A DNA stretch of 64,000 nt from 70-18 sp041691815 (GTDB lineage: Bacteria > Pseudomonadota > Alphaproteobacteria > Acetobacterales > Acetobacteraceae). The notes beneath the pieces were generated by a model that was given only the letters and a program-made list of their open reading frames with translations, searched no databases and was not told the DNA's origin. Made by a program: the position numbers and the translations under genes. Positions 11,627 to 20,225 of this stretch are shown one piece after another. How positions within the stretch are numbered: position 1 is the stretch's first letter; each line of letters begins with the position of its first letter. The stretch covers positions 17,482 to 81,481 of the forward strand of contig JBEPTZ010000005.1 of NCBI GenBank assembly GCA_041691815.1, read 5' to 3'.

Positions 11627-12397
11627 ATGAGTGCCAACCCCCCCGCCAACCCCACCGCCTGCCTGCTGGTGATCGGCAACGAGGTGCTGTCCGGCCGCAC
11701 CCAGGACGCCAACATCAAATTCATCGCGACGCGCCTCGGCGAGATCGGCACCCCGCTGCGTGAGGTGCGGGTGATCCCGGACGTGCCCGAGACGATCATC
11801 GCCACGGTCAACGCAGTGCGGCCGATGTTCGACCATGTGTTCACCACCGGCGGCATCGGCCCGACCCATGACGACATCACCAGCGAATGCATCGCCGCCG
11901 CGTTCGGCGTGCCGTGGGAGGCGCATCCCGAAGCCTGGGCGCGGATGGAGCGGCACTACAAACCCGGCGAGTTCAACCCCGCCCGGCAGCGCATGGCGAC
12001 TATGCCGCGCGGCGCCAGCCTGATCGACAATGCGATCTCGATCGCCCCCGGCTTCACCATCGGCAATGTGCATGTGATGGCCGGCGTGCCGCGGATCATG
12101 CAGGCGATGTTCGACTGGCTGGCGCCGAGCCTGGCCGGCGGGCCGCCGATCGTGGCGCGCGCGGTGCATGCGCTGGGGCTGGCCGAAGGGCGGGCGGCCG
12201 AGGGGCTGGCAGCGGTGCAGGCACGCTATCCCGGGCTGGATGTCGGCAGCTATCCGTATTACCGCAGCACCGGCAACGGCGTGGCGATCGTCGCCAAGGG
12301 GCCGGATACGGCGGCGGCCGAGGCCGCCATCGCCGAGGTAACGACCTTGATCGCGACCCTCGGCTACACCCCGGTCCAGGGCGAACCCGCGGTTTAG
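11627..12397 (+). CDS. CinA-type molybdopterin-binding-domain protein
   Basis: A 256-residue protein with one MoaB/Mog-like (MoCF) fold at residues about 12-180: LLVIGNEVLSGRTQDAN, VRVIPDVPETI, FTTGGIGPTHDDIT and HVMAGVPRIMQAMF. This is the N-terminal domain of CinA (COG1058) without the C-terminal nicotinamide-nucleotide amidase domain. Such stand-alone proteins are related to ADP-ribose/FAD pyrophosphatases, but the role here is not known. It follows the fusion gene by 11 bases with a GAGGGAG-like site, suggesting an operon. Confidence 0.82.
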   Translation: MSANPPANPTACLLVIGNEVLSGRTQDANIKFIATRLGEIGTPLREVRVIPDVPETIIATVNAVRPMFDHVFTTGGIGPTHDDITSECIAAAFGVPWEAHPEAWARMERHYKPGEFNPARQRMATMPRGASLIDNAISIAPGFTIGNVHVMAGVPRIMQAMFDWLAPSLAGGPPIVARAVHALGLAEGRAAEGLAAVQARYPGLDVGSYPYYRSTGNGVAIVAKGPDTAAAEAAIAEVTTLIATLGYTPVQGEPAV

Positions 12398-12475
12398 TGG
12401 CGTTCCCGGAGGGGTCTGCGCTGGTCTGGGTCGCCGGGCGTGCCCTTGATTGGTCATGGGTGATGCCATATCCCA

Positions 12476-12494
12476 TCTGCTGCACCGCAGCAGA
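12476..12494. terminator. Short GC-rich hairpin downstream of the CinA-like gene
   Basis: TCTGCTGC and GCAGCAGA form a perfect 8-bp stem with a 3-base ACC loop, 78 bases after the stop codon and 25 bases before the DUF2889 start. There is no T run, so it may be a weak terminator, an attenuator or a processing site. Confidence 0.35.
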
Positions 12495-12519
12495 CACCCA
12501 GTCTTCCGGAGATCATGGC

Positions 12520-13134
12520 ATGCCGTTGAGTCCCCCTGCCGAGCGCGAGCCAATGCACACCCGCGCCATCACCCTGCACGGCTATCAGCGCAGCGACGGC
12601 CTGCTGGATGTCGAGGCGCATCTGGTGGACACCAAGCCCTATGCGTTCGGCAACGTCGATCGCGGCACCATACAGCCGGGCGAACCGCTGCATGAGATGT
12701 GGGTGCGCATGACCATCGACGAGCGACTGGCGATCGTGGCCTGCGAGGCGGTCACCGAGCACGGGCCGTTCTTCAGTTGCCACGGCGGGGCCGCGAGCAT
12801 GAGCGAGCTGGTCGGGCTGACCATCAAGCCGGGCTTCCTCAAGGCAGCGAATGCCCGGCTGGGCGGTGTCCGTGGCTGCACCCATCTGCGCGAGATGCTG
12901 CAGCAGATCGCGACCGTGGCGCTGCAAACGCTGTGGCCGGTCCGCAGCCGGCGCGAGGCGGACGCATTGAAGGCGGCGCAACGCGACGGCGTTGTGGCGC
13001 AGGGTGCGTCCTCCACCGAGGACGGCTCGTCACGCCTGCTGAACACCTGCTACGCCTATGACAGCACTGGCCCGGTGGTGAAGCGGCGCTGGCCGCATCT
13101 GTATACCGGCGCCGATGCGCCGGCCCTGACCTAG
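12520..13134 (+). CDS. DUF2889 protein
   Basis: A 204-residue protein matching the DUF2889 pattern: N-terminal RAITLHGYQRSDGLLDVEAHL, a central IDERLAIVACEAVTEHGPF, then KPGFLKAANARLGGVRGCTHLREML and a C-terminal LLNTCYAYDSTGPVVKRRWP. Conserved Cys and His residues in GCTHLREM could bind metal. Function unknown for the whole family; members occur in Proteobacteria near varied metabolic genes. The ATG at 12520 has GGAG about 8 bases upstream. The stop codon lies in a long hairpin at 13131-13174. Confidence 0.82.
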   Translation: MPLSPPAEREPMHTRAITLHGYQRSDGLLDVEAHLVDTKPYAFGNVDRGTIQPGEPLHEMWVRMTIDERLAIVACEAVTEHGPFFSCHGGAASMSELVGLTIKPGFLKAANARLGGVRGCTHLREMLQQIATVALQTLWPVRSRREADALKAAQRDGVVAQGASSTEDGSSRLLNTCYAYDSTGPVVKRRWPHLYTGADAPALT

Positions 13135-13174
13135 AGGGTGATGCCTTCTGATAGGCGAAGGCCCCACCCTCTAG
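13131..13174. terminator. Long hairpin overlapping the DUF2889 stop codon
   Basis: CTAGAGGGTG pairs perfectly with CACCCTCTAG over 10 bp, and inside it GCCTTC pairs with GAAGGC. The TAG stop of the DUF2889 gene is part of the stem. It sits between convergent genes and is a likely bidirectional terminator, although there is no long T run. Confidence 0.6.
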
Positions 13175-13188
13175 CTCGTTCTCTTATC

Positions 13189-13235
13189 GCGTGATTCAGA
13201 CCTTCGTGTGATTCCACCTACGGTCATCACGCTCC
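13189..13235 (-). repeat. REP-like palindromic repeat, copy 1 (47 nt)
   Basis: The reverse complement of this segment matches 27846-27892 at 44 of 47 positions. Its ends GCGTGAT and ATCACGC are inverted, with GACC and GGTC as a second pair, giving an imperfect stem with a 20-base interior. It lies in the convergent gap between the DUF2889 gene and the ribbon-helix-helix gene. Confidence 0.75.
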
Positions 13236-13247
13236 AGGCGGATTGAA

Positions 13248-13574
13248 TCAGGCGGCGCCGTTCTCGCGCTTCGGTTGGCCACCCTGCCATCCGACCGGGC
13301 TGCCGTGGCGGGGCATCTCGGCCTCATCGCGCGGATGCCGACTGCCCCCCACCTGGGCCGCGCTGCGGAAATAGCTCAGCACATGAACGCGCACCGCGCT
13401 GGTGCGGCCGCCCGGGTGGCCAGCCTGCTCGATGCGCTTGACCAGATCGGCCAGCGTCACAGCTTCGCGCTGACAGATTTCCTCCAGCGCCTCCCAGAGT
13501 TCCGGCTCCAGGCGCATGCTGGTCCGCCCCCGCGAGGCGGTGACATTTCGGTTGATCAGGCGGCTGCTCGCCAT
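13248..13574 (-). CDS. Ribbon-helix-helix domain protein
   Basis: A 108-residue basic protein with a ribbon-helix-helix DNA-binding fold at residues about 10-70: TSMRLEPELWEALEEICQRE, TLADLVKRIEQ and TSAVRVHVLSYFR. This is the RHH_4-type arrangement found in many alphaproteobacteria, where targets are mostly unknown. The C-terminal 35 residues are polar and probably disordered. The ATG follows GGAGA by 8 bases. It is transcribed in the same direction as bolA, 220 bases downstream of it, and faces the DUF2889 gene. Confidence 0.8.
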   Translation of the reverse strand: MASSRLINRNVTASRGRTSMRLEPELWEALEEICQREAVTLADLVKRIEQAGHPGGRTSAVRVHVLSYFRSAAQVGGSRHPRDEAEMPRHGSPVGWQGGQPKRENGAA

Positions 13575-13794
13575 GCGGCATCTCCGTCACGTGAGCGCAT
13601 TCCCAACGGAATGGACGGCGACGATGCTGCCCCCGCTGATGCGCTCCTCGCCCGAGATATGGGACGACACGAGATAAACATACCGCAAACGGCGCGCCAA
13701 ACCGGCCAGGACACGAAAACGTGAATAATAGATTATGGCAACTCGATAGGTTAAAGTAATCAATTCCGCTATATACTGTAGCCCGGCCGGCGAC
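13575..13794. other. A/T-rich gap between bolA and the ribbon-helix-helix gene
   Basis: Positions about 13,670-13,785 are much richer in A/T than the surroundings (AATAATAGATTATGG, TATATACTG). This is a likely promoter region for the ribbon-helix-helix gene on the minus strand, but no convincing -35/-10 pair could be fixed. No gene was seen. Confidence 0.35.
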
Positions 13795-14091
13795 TCACGC
13801 TTCCGCCCGAGCCGCCTGCGCCTGCTCGGCCGGGCTGCGAAGCGTCAGCGACAGCGCGTGCAGTCCGTCGGCGAACTCCCCGGCCAGCGCCGCATGCACC
13901 GCGCGCGAACGCTCCACCCGGCTCTGCCCGGCGAAGCCCGCCGCGACCAGCAGAACGCTGTAATGCGTCTGCCCGCCAGGGCGGGCGCCGGCGTGCCCGG
14001 CATGGCGGTTGCTGTCATCGGTCACCTGCAGCAGGTCCGGGGTGAAATGCTGGCGCAACAGGGCTTCGATACGGTCGGTGCGGGTGCTCAT
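13795..14091 (-). CDS. bolA: BolA family protein
   Basis: A 98-residue BolA-type protein, a partner of monothiol glutaredoxins in iron-sulfur and stress physiology. Visible are the N-terminal helix RTDRIEALLRQHF, the DDSNRHAGHAG loop and the conserved segment QTHYSVLLVAAGFAGQSRVERSRAVHAAL with the His/Arg pattern of the class II KH-like fold. It is divergent from a J-domain gene followed by cobS-cobT, an arrangement conserved across alphaproteobacteria, which supports the start at 14091. Confidence 0.9.
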   Translation of the reverse strand: MSTRTDRIEALLRQHFTPDLLQVTDDSNRHAGHAGARPGGQTHYSVLLVAAGFAGQSRVERSRAVHAALAGEFADGLHALSLTLRSPAEQAQAARAEA

Positions 14092-14186
14092 GTCGGCAGA
14101 ATGAACCCGGCGCCCCGGCGTGGCAAATGCGGCTGCGGCAAATCCTGGGTTTGCAAATCCGCTCCGACGCCGCACATATTCGCCCG

Positions 14187-14780
14187 ATGACCCGTCGTTC
14201 TCCACGATCCCGAGCCTATGCGCCCGATCCGGCGGCGCCCGGCCGCGCCTGCGACGTGCCGGGCTGCGGCACGGCGGGCGAGTACCGCGCGCCGCGTTCG
14301 CGCGAGGCGCTGAACGAATACTGGTGGTTCTGCCTGGAACATGTCCGCGGCTACAACGCCTCGTGGGATTTCTATAAGGGCATGAGTCCGGCGCAGATCG
14401 AGTTGCAACTCCGCTCGGATACCTCCTGGCAGCGCCCCACCTGGCCGCTGGGCCGGCTGGGCGGCACCTATCAGCTGAACGAGGATGCGCTGCGCGACCC
14501 GCTGCAGGCGATGGCGGCCGGCCGCATGCGCGAGGCGCCGGCCACCCCGCACAACCAGGCGCCGGCCGAACTGCGCGAGCCACTGGCGACGCTGGGGCTG
14601 CACTGGCCGCTGTCGATGGCCACCCTGCGGGCCCGCTACCGCGATCTGGCCAAGCAGCACCACCCGGACGCCAACAATGGCGACCGCTCGGCCGAGGAGC
14701 GGCTGAAAATCATCAACCTCGCCTACGCCACGCTGCGCGGACGGCTCGGCGCCGAGCCAAAACTGGCCGCCACCGCCTGA
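14187..14780 (+). CDS. J-domain (DnaJ-like) protein
   Basis: A 197-residue protein with a C-terminal J domain at residues about 135-190: ATLRARYRDLAKQHHPDANNGD contains the HPD tripeptide required to stimulate DnaK. The N-terminal part has paired cysteines (CDVPGCGTAGEYRAP and WWFCLEHV) and an aromatic block YNASWDFYKGM, as in the bolA-linked alphaproteobacterial family. Its specific client is unknown. It lies between bolA and cobS. Confidence 0.88.
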   Translation: MTRRSPRSRAYAPDPAAPGRACDVPGCGTAGEYRAPRSREALNEYWWFCLEHVRGYNASWDFYKGMSPAQIELQLRSDTSWQRPTWPLGRLGGTYQLNEDALRDPLQAMAAGRMREAPATPHNQAPAELREPLATLGLHWPLSMATLRARYRDLAKQHHPDANNGDRSAEERLKIINLAYATLRGRLGAEPKLAATA

Positions 14781-14888
14781 ACGCCGACTTCGCACCACAG
14801 CGTTGCCGGAATGCCGCGAACCCCGGCCTAGCCAAGGCTTGCCAACCGAGGGTAAAGTGACCCCGAAAAACCACAGGATCGCTGGCCT

Positions 14889-15899
14889 ATGAACCAGGTT
14901 GCCGCCATTTCCGACCACGCTGTACCGACTTCCTCGATCGACATGCCCGATACGACGGTGAATGCCCGCGAGGTATTCGGCGTCGATTCGGATATGCAGG
15001 CGCCGGCTTTCTCGGTGCGCACCGAGCATGTGCCCGATCTCGACCCGGCCTACCGCTTCGACAAGGAGACCACGCTGGCGATCCTCGCCGGCTTCGCCTT
15101 CAACCGCCGGGTGATGATCCAGGGCTATCACGGCACCGGCAAATCGACCCATATCGAGCAGGTCGCCGCCCGCCTCAACTGGCCGTGCATCCGCATCAAC
15201 CTGGACAGCCATATCAGCCGCATCGACCTGATCGGCAAGGACGCCATCGTGCTGAAGGATGGCAAGCAGATCACCGAATTCCGCGAGGGCATCCTGCCCT
15301 GGGCGCTGCAGAGCCCCTGCGCGCTGGTGTTCGACGAATACGATGCCGGCCGGCCGGACGTGATGTTCGTGATCCAGCGCGTGCTGGAGGTCGAGGGCAA
15401 GCTGACCTTGCTCGACCAGAACAAGGTGATCCGCCCGCATCCCAGCTTCCGGCTGTTCTCCACCGCCAACACGGTTGGCCTCGGCGACACCACCGGCCTG
15501 TATCACGGCACCCAGCAGATCAACCAGGGCCAGATGGACCGCTGGAACATCGTCGCCACGCTGAACTACCTGCCGCATGGCGAGGAAGTGCGGATCGTGA
15601 TGGCCAAGATGGGCATGGACCCCAACGACGCCAAGAAAAAGAAGCAGATGGAGAGCATGGTCGCGCTCGCCGACCTCACCCGCGCCGGCTTCATCAACGG
15701 CGATATCTCCACCGTGATGTCGCCGCGCACGGTGATCACCTGGGCCGAGAACGCCCGCATCTTCGGCGATCTCGGCTTCGCGTTCCGGCTGACCTTCCTG
15801 AACAAGTGCGACGAAGCGGAGCGGCAGACGGTGGCGGAGTACTACCAGCGCTGCTTCAACGCCGAAGTGGCGACCGGCGGGTTCATGACCAAGCGGTGA
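14889..15899 (+). CDS. cobS: Cobaltochelatase ATPase subunit CobS
   Basis: MoxR-like AAA+ subunit that works with CobT and CobN to insert cobalt into hydrogenobyrinate a,c-diamide in aerobic cobalamin synthesis. The 336-residue protein has Walker A GYHGTGKST near residue 80, the Walker B region CALVFDEYDAGRPDVMF, the sensor segment RLFSTANTVGLGD and an arginine-finger region. It precedes cobT by 69 bases, so the two are an operon. The large subunit cobN is not in this window. Confidence 0.95.
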   Translation: MNQVAAISDHAVPTSSIDMPDTTVNAREVFGVDSDMQAPAFSVRTEHVPDLDPAYRFDKETTLAILAGFAFNRRVMIQGYHGTGKSTHIEQVAARLNWPCIRINLDSHISRIDLIGKDAIVLKDGKQITEFREGILPWALQSPCALVFDEYDAGRPDVMFVIQRVLEVEGKLTLLDQNKVIRPHPSFRLFSTANTVGLGDTTGLYHGTQQINQGQMDRWNIVATLNYLPHGEEVRIVMAKMGMDPNDAKKKKQMESMVALADLTRAGFINGDISTVMSPRTVITWAENARIFGDLGFAFRLTFLNKCDEAERQTVAEYYQRCFNAEVATGGFMTKR

Positions 15900-15968
15900 G
15901 GCAGGCGTTGGGCTCCGCCCTGGCTTTGATTCCGGCACGATGAGGCGGCCCAGGACGATGAAACAACG

Positions 15969-17846
15969 ATGAGCGGCACCAACAAGGACAACACCCGGTC
16001 CGAGGAGTTCAAGCGGGCCACCGCCGGGGTGCTGCGGGCGATTGCGCAGAACAACGAGGTGCAGGTCGCCTTCCAGCCCGGCCCGTCCGGCCTGGCCGGC
16101 AAGCGCGCCCGCCTGCCGCTGCCCACCCGCGCCCTGCCGCCGGCCGAGATGGCCAAGCTGCGCGGCGCCGCCGACAGCCTGGCGCTGCGGCTGCGCCACC
16201 ACGACGACGCGGTGCATGCCGCCCGCATGCCGGCCCGGCGCGAGGCGAAGGACGTCTACGACGCGCTGGAGCAGGCGCGCGTCGAGGTGGTTGGCTCCGA
16301 GCACATGCCCGGCGTCGCCTCCAACCTCGCGGTGCGGCTGAACGAGGAGTGCGAGGCCGAGGGCTACGACCGCATGACCCGCAAGGACCAGTTGCCGATC
16401 CAGGCGGCGCTGGCCCTGCTGGCGCGCGAACGGATGTCCGGCCAGCCGCCGCCGCCGGCCGCCGCCCGCGTGCTCGATCTGTGGCGCGACAGCCTGGGCG
16501 ACCTCGCCGAGGGGGCGCTCGACGAGATGGCCCGCACCCAGGCCGACCAGTCCGCCTTCACCCGCGCCGCCCGCAAGCTGCTGGCGGCGATGGACCTGGC
16601 CGAAGCCGAGGCCGACGCCGATCCTGACGAAAGCGAGGATGGCGAGGAAGGCGGCGAGCAGTCCGGCCAGCAGGATAATTCGCAGGACAGCGAGGGCCAG
16701 TCGCAGAGCGAGACCGACTCGACCCTGGGCGCCCAGCCGGAGGAGATGGAAGGCGAGGCGTCCGACGACGACTCCGCCGACGACGCCGACGAAGACGCCG
16801 CCGCCGCCGAAGGCGACGACAAGCCCGGCGGCCCGCAGCCGCGCCGCGACAAGCCGCTGGCCGACAACGAGAACCACTACAAGCCATATACCCGCAGCTT
16901 CGACGAGGAAATCGACGCCGAGGATTTGTGCGACACCGAGGAACTCGGCCGCCTGCGCCAGCAGCTCGACCAGCAGTTGCAGCATTTGCAGGGCGTGGTC
17001 GCCAAGCTGGCCAACCGCCTGCAGCGCCGGCTGATGGCGCAGCAGACCCGCAGCTGGGATTTCGACCTCGACGAGGGCATCCTGGACGCCGGCCGGCTGG
17101 CCCGGGTGGTGATCAACCCGCTGCTGGCACTGTCGTACAAAACCGAGCGCGACACCGAGTTCCGCGACACCGTGGTGACCTTGCTGATCGACAATTCCGG
17201 CTCGATGCGCGGCCGGCCGATCACCGTGGCGGCGATGTGCGGCGATATCCTGTCCCGCACCCTGGAGCGCTGCGCGGTGAAGGTGGAAGTGCTCGGCTTC
17301 ACCACCCGTGCCTGGAAAGGCGGCCAGAGCCGCGAACGCTGGGTCGCCGAGGGCAAGCCGCGCAATCCGGGCCGGCTCAACGATTTGCGGCACATCGTCT
17401 ACAAGGCAGCCGACGCGCCATGGCGCCGCGCCCGCAAAAATCTCGGCCTGATGCTGCGCGAGGGGCTGCTGAAGGAGAATATCGACGGCGAGGCGCTGTC
17501 CTGGGCTTACCGCCGCCTGCTGCACCGCCCGGAGCACCGCCGAATCCTGCTGGTAATCAGCGATGGCGCACCGGTCGATGACAGCACGCTGTCGGTCAAC
17601 CCCGGCAATTACCTGGAAAAGCATCTGCGCGAGGTGATCAAGGAGATCGAGAGCCGCAACGTCGTGGAACTGGTGGCGATCGGCATCGGCCATGACGTGA
17701 CCCGCTATTACCGCCGCGCGGTGACCATCGTGGATGCCGAGGAACTCGGCGGCACCATGATGAAAAAGCTGACCGAACTGTTCGACGAGGATGCCGCCGC
17801 CGCGTGGGCGCGCAACGCCGCGGAAAAAGCCCCCCTGGTCGTGTAG
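15969..17846 (+). CDS. cobT: Cobaltochelatase subunit CobT
   Basis: A 625-residue VWA-domain partner of CobS. The N-terminal 200 residues are helical. The centre (about residues 215-300) is very acidic and Ser/Gln-rich (EAEADADPDESEDGEEGGEQ), as usual in CobT. A C-terminal von Willebrand A domain follows, with the metal-ion site motif DNSGSMRG near residue 405 and ISDGAPVDDSTL near 535. It forms a chaperone-like ring complex with CobS that powers cobalt insertion by CobN. Confidence 0.95.
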   Translation: MSGTNKDNTRSEEFKRATAGVLRAIAQNNEVQVAFQPGPSGLAGKRARLPLPTRALPPAEMAKLRGAADSLALRLRHHDDAVHAARMPARREAKDVYDALEQARVEVVGSEHMPGVASNLAVRLNEECEAEGYDRMTRKDQLPIQAALALLARERMSGQPPPPAAARVLDLWRDSLGDLAEGALDEMARTQADQSAFTRAARKLLAAMDLAEAEADADPDESEDGEEGGEQSGQQDNSQDSEGQSQSETDSTLGAQPEEMEGEASDDDSADDADEDAAAAEGDDKPGGPQPRRDKPLADNENHYKPYTRSFDEEIDAEDLCDTEELGRLRQQLDQQLQHLQGVVAKLANRLQRRLMAQQTRSWDFDLDEGILDAGRLARVVINPLLALSYKTERDTEFRDTVVTLLIDNSGSMRGRPITVAAMCGDILSRTLERCAVKVEVLGFTTRAWKGGQSRERWVAEGKPRNPGRLNDLRHIVYKAADAPWRRARKNLGLMLREGLLKENIDGEALSWAYRRLLHRPEHRRILLVISDGAPVDDSTLSVNPGNYLEKHLREVIKEIESRNVVELVAIGIGHDVTRYYRRAVTIVDAEELGGTMMKKLTELFDEDAAAAWARNAAEKAPLVV

Positions 17847-17889
17847 CCGCCGATCACGTCGCAGCAGACAGCCAACCGGAGGGAGCGAC

Positions 17890-18744
17890 ATGAACCGGGC
17901 TGAGAACATTGCTGTGCGGCGCATCGCCGGGGCGCTGGGGGCGGAAATCGGCGGCATCGATCTCGCGGTGGCGCTTGACGATGCCTGCGTTGCGGCACTG
18001 CGGGCCGCCTGGCTGGCACACGGGGTGATCTTCTTCCGCGACCAGCCGTTATTGCCCGCCGCCTTCCTCGCCTTCGCGCGGCGCTTCGGCGAGCCGGTCG
18101 AATACCCGTTCGTGAAAGGCCTGGCCGAGCAACCCGAGATCGTCCCGGTGGTCAAGCTCGAGCACGAGAAAGTCAATTTCGGCGGCATCTGGCACAGCGA
18201 CACCGCCTATCTCGAGCGCCCGCCAATGGCCACCATGCTGCTGGCGCGCGAGGTGCCGCCGCATGGCGGCGATACGCTGTTCGCCAACCAGTATCTGGCC
18301 TGGGACAGCCTGTCCGAAGCCATGCAGGCGATGCTGCGACCGCTGCGCTGCGTCAATTCTTCCGCCAAGGCCGATGTTTCCCGCACCCGCGAGGACCGCA
18401 TGCGCGGTGACCACACGGCCGGCTCGGCCGCCGAACCGCCGCGCCAGTTCGCCGCCGAGCACCCGGTGGCGCGCACCCACCCGGAGACCGGCCGGCAGGC
18501 CCTCTACGTCAATATTGCGCATACCCATCATTTCACCGGCATGACCGAGGCGGAGAGCGCGCCGCTGCTGGCCTATCTGTTCGCGCATCAGGTCCGCCCG
18601 GAATTCACCTGCCGCTTCAGCTGGGCGCCGGGTTCGCTGGCATTGTGGGATAATCGCTGCACGCAGCACAATCCGGTCAACGACTACCATGGCTTTCGCC
18701 GTGCGATGCACCGTATCACGCTGGCCGGTGATGTACCGGTCTGA
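17890..18744 (+). CDS. TauD/TfdA family 2-oxoglutarate/Fe(II) dioxygenase
   Basis: A 284-residue non-heme iron dioxygenase. The facial triad is visible: His102 and Asp104 in WHSDTAY and the distal His near residue 260 in CTQHNPVNDY, with the 2-oxoglutarate-binding Arg in FRRAMHRITL. The N-terminus (ALGAEIGGIDL) and FFRDQPL are family-typical. Members oxidise taurine, phenoxyacetates, carnitine precursors or alkyl sulfates; nothing nearby fixes the substrate. GGAGGGAGCGAC precedes the ATG. It follows cobT by 43 bases but is probably unrelated in function. Confidence 0.88.
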   Translation: MNRAENIAVRRIAGALGAEIGGIDLAVALDDACVAALRAAWLAHGVIFFRDQPLLPAAFLAFARRFGEPVEYPFVKGLAEQPEIVPVVKLEHEKVNFGGIWHSDTAYLERPPMATMLLAREVPPHGGDTLFANQYLAWDSLSEAMQAMLRPLRCVNSSAKADVSRTREDRMRGDHTAGSAAEPPRQFAAEHPVARTHPETGRQALYVNIAHTHHFTGMTEAESAPLLAYLFAHQVRPEFTCRFSWAPGSLALWDNRCTQHNPVNDYHGFRRAMHRITLAGDVPV

Positions 18745-18753
18745 AAAGTAGGT

Positions 18754-19206
18754 ATGTCTCATCATCGTCTCATTACGGCCCTTCTACCGCTGCTGCTGAT
18801 GGCCCTCCCGGCCAGCGCTCAGCGCCTGCCGCAATACGTCGCCGGCCCATTCTCCGGCTTCGTGCTGGATTGCCAGCAGGCGAACCAGACGGCGCCCACC
18901 CCGAGCCGCATGGTGCTGACCGCCGATCTTGACGGCGACGGCGTGGCCGACCACATCATCGACGCCGGGCGCGGCTGTGCCGCCAACCGATTGCTGTTCT
19001 GCGGCCCGGATGGCTGCGCGGTAAACGTGTATCTGTCCACCGAATCCGGCCTCGGCGGCAGCTATCGGGCGCGCCGGGTGCACGTCTCCAAGGGGCGGCT
19101 GGAACTGGTCACCGACGGCCCCGCCTGCGGCAAGCCCGCAGGGGCTGAGTGCGTCGAAATCCATGGCTGGAACGGCACGGAACTGGTCCGCCAATCGATC
19201 GAATAG
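18754..19206 (+). CDS. Small exported protein of unknown function
   Basis: A 150-residue protein with a clear signal peptide (LITALLPLLLMALPASA, cut before QRLPQY). The mature part has three Cys pairs' worth of residues (DCQQANQT, GRGCAANRLLFCGPDGC, GPACGKPAGAEC), suggesting disulfides, and one EF-hand-like DLDGDGVAD. No known domain is recognised. It starts ten bases after the dioxygenase gene and is convergent with a DsbA-like gene 28 bases away, a possible partner for its disulfides (inference). Confidence 0.72.
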   Translation: MSHHRLITALLPLLLMALPASAQRLPQYVAGPFSGFVLDCQQANQTAPTPSRMVLTADLDGDGVADHIIDAGRGCAANRLLFCGPDGCAVNVYLSTESGLGGSYRARRVHVSKGRLELVTDGPACGKPAGAECVEIHGWNGTELVRQSIE

Positions 19207-19233
19207 CCAGTCCCCGCCTGCGGCGGAGGCGGC

Positions 19234-20013
19234 CTATTTCTGCCGCGCCGCCGCCACCGCCTCCTGCAGATCGGCCAGTTCCACCGCGCCCGGCAGCAGT
19301 TGCCGGCCGATCACATAGGCCGGCGTGCCGTTGATCGACAGCTGATGCGCCAGTGCGAGATTGGCCTTGATCCGATCGGCGACCTCGGTGCTGTCCATGT
19401 CGCGCTGCAGTCGCGCCCAGTCCAGCCCGGCCTGTTCGCTGGCCTGCTTCAGCCGGTCGGTGTCGATATTAGGATTGCCGCTCATCAGCAGCGCATGCAG
19501 CCGGGTGTAGCCGCCCTGGTTCTGCGCCGCCAGCAGCGCCTTGGCGCCCAGCACGCTGCCGGGGCCGAGAATCGGGATGTCCTTGAACACCAGCCGGACC
19601 CGCTTGTCGCTCTTCAGCAGCTCCGCCATTACCGGCACCATGCGGCGGCAATACGGGCAGCGGACATCGTAGAACTCCACCACCGTCACATCGCCCTTGG
19701 GGTTGCCCGTCTCGGGGTCGGCCGGGTTGCCGATCAGCGCCGCCTGCAGCCCGCCGATCGCCCGCTCGGTCGCGGTTTCCTTGCGCCGCGCCTCGTCATC
19801 CTGCAGCGCGGAGATGGCGTCGCGCAGGATGGAAGGGTCCTGACGCAGCGCCTGGCGCATGATCTGCACGATCTCGGTGCGTTGCGCGGGGGTGAACGCG
19901 CCGACCTGGGCCGCGGCCGGCAGCACCACGAGCCCGGCCAGCACTCCACCCAGCAGAGCGAGGCCGGAGAGCAGCGCACGGTGGTGGCAGGCGGCAAGCA
20001 GGCGTCGGATCAT
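19234..20013 (-). CDS. DsbA-family periplasmic thioredoxin
   Basis: A 259-residue exported thiol-disulfide protein. It has an N-terminal signal anchor (LLSGLALLGGVLAGLVVLPAAA), a helical stretch with EIVQIMRQALRQDPSILRDAI, and a thioredoxin fold with the redox pair Cys119-Pro-Tyr-Cys122 (FYDVRCPYCRRM) and the cis-proline loop GTPAYVIG. This layout matches the BcfH/ScsC-like DsbA branch with an N-terminal oligomerisation helix, in which members may be isomerases. AGGGAG precedes the ATG. Confidence 0.88.
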   Translation of the reverse strand: MIRRLLAACHHRALLSGLALLGGVLAGLVVLPAAAQVGAFTPAQRTEIVQIMRQALRQDPSILRDAISALQDDEARRKETATERAIGGLQAALIGNPADPETGNPKGDVTVVEFYDVRCPYCRRMVPVMAELLKSDKRVRLVFKDIPILGPGSVLGAKALLAAQNQGGYTRLHALLMSGNPNIDTDRLKQASEQAGLDWARLQRDMDSTEVADRIKANLALAHQLSINGTPAYVIGRQLLPGAVELADLQEAVAAARQK

Positions 20014-20225
20014 CGGAAACTCCCTGAACGGCCGCGCCGTTGTCGTGCGCGCCGCCGCCCTGTGCAAGTGACAACTGTAAATGGGGCCTCCGCGCAGAAG
20101 ACAAGCACGAACATCCGGTTGCCGGTGCTGGCGAACGTGTTTAAGGCATCATCCGGTAGCATGATCGGGCGCGGCGGGCCGAAGCGATATCGGCGGCGCG
20201 AAACAGGGAGCGGACCAGCAAGCGC

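Noticed and set aside
14088..18203. A 1371-codon open frame on the minus strand across bolA-cobT
   Set aside because: Antisense to bolA, the J-domain gene, cobS and cobT, with low-complexity His/Gly/Val-rich translation typical of a high-GC shadow.
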